Shown: one piece after another, positions 60,301 through 64,000 of the stretch
Layout of the letters: every line of letters begins with the position of its first letter
How positions within the stretch are numbered: position 1 is the stretch's first letter
DNA from: Pyxicephalus adspersus
Lineage: Eukaryota > Chordata > Amphibia > Anura > Pyxicephalidae
Direction: 5' to 3'
NCBI RefSeq assembly: GCF_032062135.1
Contig: NC_092859.1
Coordinates: 31,022,531 to 31,086,530, forward strand
Length of the DNA stretch: 64,000 nucleotides
Program-made: the position numbers and the translations under genes
Notes under the pieces: generated by a model
The model's database searches: none
What the model was told of the DNA's origin: nothing
The model's input: only the letters and a program-made list of their open reading frames with translations

Positions 60301-63300
60301 CAGCAGATTACTATATTAGCTGATTCATAGATTATACCGCCTGGCCTTGTTCGTTTGGCAGTGCTGTATGAACACAAAGCATAGCTTCCGGATGTCCTTA
60401 TTAGCAGGGACTGGCTATGGTTTCAAATCAAATTTCTTTGCATCTCTTTTGTCTTTAGTTGCCCCACATCATGGTATAAAGTATAGACCTCTTTAAATGA
60501 AAGCATTATTTATTACTAAAAGTGTAATAAATCTAAACCTTTAATGTTACCTATAAATCATTAAATTAAGATTTAGCATTTTGTGTAATATTTCATTGTG
60601 GTTCATGTAACTGGGAACATGGCGAGGGAGTGTCCTTTTCCACCTACTTTGTTCTCAAAGGTGTCCCTCTTTCATGTCTTGCAAAGTTGGGAGGTATGGG
60701 TATGTTACAACAGCAGCCTTTGCATAATAAAGACTATTTTGGTTCCAAGCCATTGTTCTAGAGAATATAGTCTTCTCATTAATCCAGACAGTTTTACTGT
60801 GCAACGCTTCAAATCTATAAAGAAATAAACCCGGGATTAACCAATTGTTCAGATTGCACAATGAAGGAGTATTTCTGTACAACTTTTGAAACGAGTTGGA
60901 TGTCAACTTTTAGTAGACCCCCTTTTTCTGCAGATGGAAAATGTATATCTTCATCAATTTCTCCATCTTGCCATTTTCATTCTTTCTCTCTCTGTAATAG
61001 TTTAACAATCATTTGATTTAATTAGGAACTTCCACCAATCTTTGGGTCCAGCACTTTACCACCTGAATTTGACAATTAGCCATCTTATTTGGGCTTACTC
61101 ACTTTCCACCATGCTCCTAATCACTGCAACAACATGGCACCCTTTGTGTTTTACACTTTCCTTAGCCGTTGCTACCATGAAAGGGTCAGTTGGTTGTTGC
61201 CACCTAGTCCATTAGGTTTCAGTTTTCTTTGGTGGGGGTCACAATCTCTAAGCATATTTATTCACATGACATTCCTAAGGTGAGAGACCTGTCCTTACAA
61301 GTTTATCTCTTGCAAATGTGCTCTCCTGGCCTAAGCATTTCTGTACCTCCAGTCACTCCCTAATGTCAATGACATATCCTTGCTTGAGCCCTTAATGTAA
61401 AGATCTTCTACTTACCTTCCATGTGCTTCCCTGTATAAAACTGCTAATTGTTATTCCCTCCCTTCCCCACAACTTCCCACAAGTCAGGACCCATCATTTG
61501 AGAGGTCAGTAACTATGTTCAATCTTTATCACATTGGTGTGCTGGTTGGTTTTTACTCAGCAGGGGCTAAATGGGGTGGTGGAGCAAAACATTAAAGCTT
61601 GGTAAATGCTTCCTACTATACCTGCTATTTAATGTGTGCCAATATGAGCAAAGTACAGGTTTTATTAGATACCCTATAAAACCTAAAACACTCCTCTGAA
61701 TTTAGATTCAGACACCCAATGTGTCAAATTGAAATCTTGACATGGTTATGACCAGCTTGAACAAGGCTGTAGCAGGAATGTCTTTGGGATGCAGTAAGAT
61801 TGTACTTCCTGTTTCCTGTCTTCTCAGTGCTCAGGAATGCGTTACCTTTCTTAGGTAAGCGAGACACTTAAACTTGCATAAAGGAAAAAATGATGATGTC
61901 ATTGTTGAATGAAAGTCATTACAAGAGCTGCCACCTTACAGAAAAATGTATTGATGTAATTTGTGTATGTTTTTTTCGCCGTGAAAAGCTGACTTAATCC
62001 CCGCTTTGCAAGAGTAATAAGTTAAGTGGTTTGCCAGTAATTTTTGCGTAGTGTCTGTGATTTTTCTTTACACTGCCTTTCATGTGGGTAAGTCCTTTGT
62101 GTTTGTTGTGTGTATAGCATGTATAGATTCAACAAAGAGGCTAATAACATCAAAGTGGAACTGGTTCCCAATTGGAGCGATTATGTTGTAGAGCCGCCTC
62201 TTCTGGCACAGAGGGTATCTCACCGCTAAGACATATGACTGTGTGTTAGGAGAAGATAGGCACTGTACTTAGGGGTTGGTAAAATGTTGCTCTCAGTGGC
62301 TAAAACAGTGGCCATACTCTGATGGTAAGGGTGAGCATGTGATTCACTCCCTCTCAGTCATGTGCATTTGACCCAAAACTGTCTTGTAGAGTGGGGAAAG
62401 AATCCATAGAACTGTGTAAATTCTCAAGTTTTTAGTTTTAGTTACTGGCCAAAGGGAATGGTCCTTTTAAAAACCAAACGTCGGGCAACAGATAACTAGG
62501 AAAGGGGTTCAGAAGACGCCCTACTAGTTTGCCCAGGAATGGTAACAATGTACCACTACTTTCTCAGTGAGGCAGGTAGGCATCTGGTGCCCAAAAGCAT
62601 TGGTCATTGTGCATTAAAAAGTAAACCTATTTTATTAAAAAAACATTAATTTTTTGGTGGTGTCGGGGGGGGGGGGTGTCAGGCTGATATCAGGACAAAA
62701 GACCTCCATGGCTACGACCCCAGCTGGTGTGTCTGTTGGGGAAAGATGATATTCATACTAAAGATTCTCTTTTTTTTTTTAATAAATGTTGAGGTTTACA
62801 AAAAAAGCTTGGTGATTTAAATGGCCCATCCACCAACATCCACCAACAACTGATGTGCTGAGGGTTCCTACTATCCATGCTGAATTTTATTTTTTAGAAA
62901 ATTTAACTGGAAGAGCTGGAACACACAAAGGTGGGCAAGAACTCCCTGAAGGACAGGCGCTGAGCTGGGAAATGATGGCAGGGAGAACTTACTTTTGGAG
63001 TATCAAAGACATACAAGAACACAAGGATTGACTTAACCCATTTGACCACGCAGGTATCCAAAATAAAAATGTTGGCTGGACTAGCTGAGATGGATAAATT
63101 GCAGGGACCACAACATTTTGCCAATTTGTAGTAATATTGGCTTTGCCTTCATTATATTTTGTAAATCGATTTTTCTAATTTTTGTTTTAATGGGCTAAAA
63201 TTGCACATTGCACATCATGGTCAATCCCTTGCATTGCTTTATTAAATAAGCCCAGTAACGGTTAATATATTATGTAATGAGCTTTGTGATTACAGCGCAC

Positions 63301-64000
63301 CACAGAGCTCTGTCTAACCTCTGGATTTTTTCCTAGCTTGGCCCATGTCATCATCTGTCTTCAAATCTAAATTAAAATACTGTATCCTAAGCCTCCAGCA
63401 ATTGCTCAATTGTGGCTTCAATGAAAAGGCCGCTAAACTCTAAAATTAAAGTTTTCAGACATGAGTCATTGAGGTAAAATACCTTCTACAACGACAACCT
63501 CATTTTGTAGCACTCTTTTCACTCCTTCATACTTCATACTAAATCTAGAGACCCTATTGTTATGATCATGCATCAGTGCATCAAACTGTGGTCATCAGGA
63601 AAGCTGAACTAATTTAAAGCCAAGAATTAATGCTGCTCTGAATTCAGAAATAAATCAATAAATGTATTTGTGTACAAATACAAACAGTGTAAAGACCTAC
63701 ATTTGACCTGGTATCAGTCTCTTGTATTCCCTGTACAGCACAGGTGAGACCGGGAGAAAGGAATTCCCCAAACTTTGGGGGATTTCCTTCAACTTCCTGT
63801 TGTTTCTCTGGGACAGGAAGTAAAGTGATAGATCTGCAACAGTACAAGGCCAGCAGAAAAAAATAAACAACCTGGCAGGGATTTAATCCCAATATTATCT
63901 GATACTATAAAATGGGAACCTACAAGGTGTGAAGCATGTATGTTGCCTCCTTCTACATTTCTTTTTCTGTGGCCATAATACTGATCTTGTTTGCAGTTAA
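57360..64000. other. Intronic, nothing recognised
   Basis: AT-rich intron. aaagtggacctgtcagatga near 58541 resembles a dispersed repeat end also seen near 15704. G runs at about 60069-60077 and 62666-62677. No wnt7b exon, RNA gene or bounded transposon recognised. Confidence 0.55.

Larger units (their letters stand above)
42388..64000 (+). other. wnt7b: wnt7b long first intron, 5' part
   Basis: Runs from the exon 1B donor to the window edge. I looked for the next wnt7b exon (expected to encode the conserved LSSVVALGA and WNCSALG segments) on the + strand and did not see it, so the intron is inferred to exceed 21 kb. Contents recognised: SINE fragments, a 24-bp minisatellite, palindromic MITEs and a Tc1 remnant. 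Sub-stretches 42.4-45.4, 45.6-47.3, 47.6-48.5, 48.8-50.1, 50.3-52.7 and 54-64 kb hold nothing else I can name. Confidence 0.75.

Noticed and set aside
42388..64000. Search for wnt7b exon 2
   Set aside because: No + strand segment encoding VVALGA, IICNKIPG or WNCSALG-type blocks was seen; likely beyond the window. A tblastn search would settle it.
1..64000. let-7 microRNA cluster, which flanks WNT7B in mammals
   Set aside because: No tgaggtagtaggttgt-type seed-plus-mature sequence or its complement was seen on either strand. Near words such as gaggtaggtacata (51067) do not fit.

Overview
This is a vertebrate nuclear genome window, most likely from a frog. It is AT-rich, contains no bacterial-style gene organisation, and is dominated by spliced-gene intron sequence, intergenic DNA and old transposons. 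The only protein-coding signal I can defend is at two places on the + strand. One is a short exon at 32752-32822 and the other is a short exon at 42305-42387. Both encode signal-peptide N-termini that match, as I remember them, the two alternative N-termini of vertebrate WNT7B. Each ends in a consensus splice donor in the same reading phase (phase 2). The window therefore holds the 5' part of wnt7b: upstream flank (1 to about 32.3 kb), promoter/exon 1A (about 32.3-32.8 kb), a 9.5 kb stretch to promoter/exon 1B (about 41.9-42.4 kb), and then the start of a long first intron running off the right edge. The shared downstream exon carrying the mature Wnt domain was not found by eye and is presumably beyond position 64000.

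Region 1-2445 is a minisatellite with a roughly 47-bp unit, local two-unit higher-order periodicity and a small assembly gap. From 2.4 to 32 kb the DNA is intergenic. It carries tRNA-derived SINE copies, Tc1/mariner remnants, a broken hAT transposase gene split by a second hAT element with intact 8-bp target duplications, two PIF/Harbinger-like MITEs in opposite orientation, several hAT MITEs and AT microsatellites (one flanking a 62-base gap).

The wnt7b part (32-64 kb) holds GA-rich tracts about 350 bp upstream of both first exons, a 470-bp polypurine block, a diverged tandem duplication with ZNF143-like motifs, a 24-bp minisatellite, a palindromic MITE family with three copies and another Tc1 remnant, this one split by an amphibian-type interspersed repeat. 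The remaining sequence is unassigned intronic or intergenic DNA.

I see no CRISPR array, operon, rRNA, functional tRNA or prokaryotic defence system. The most informative biology is the alternative-promoter architecture of wnt7b and the layered record of transposon insertions. All family names rest on sequence recognition by eye, without a database search.
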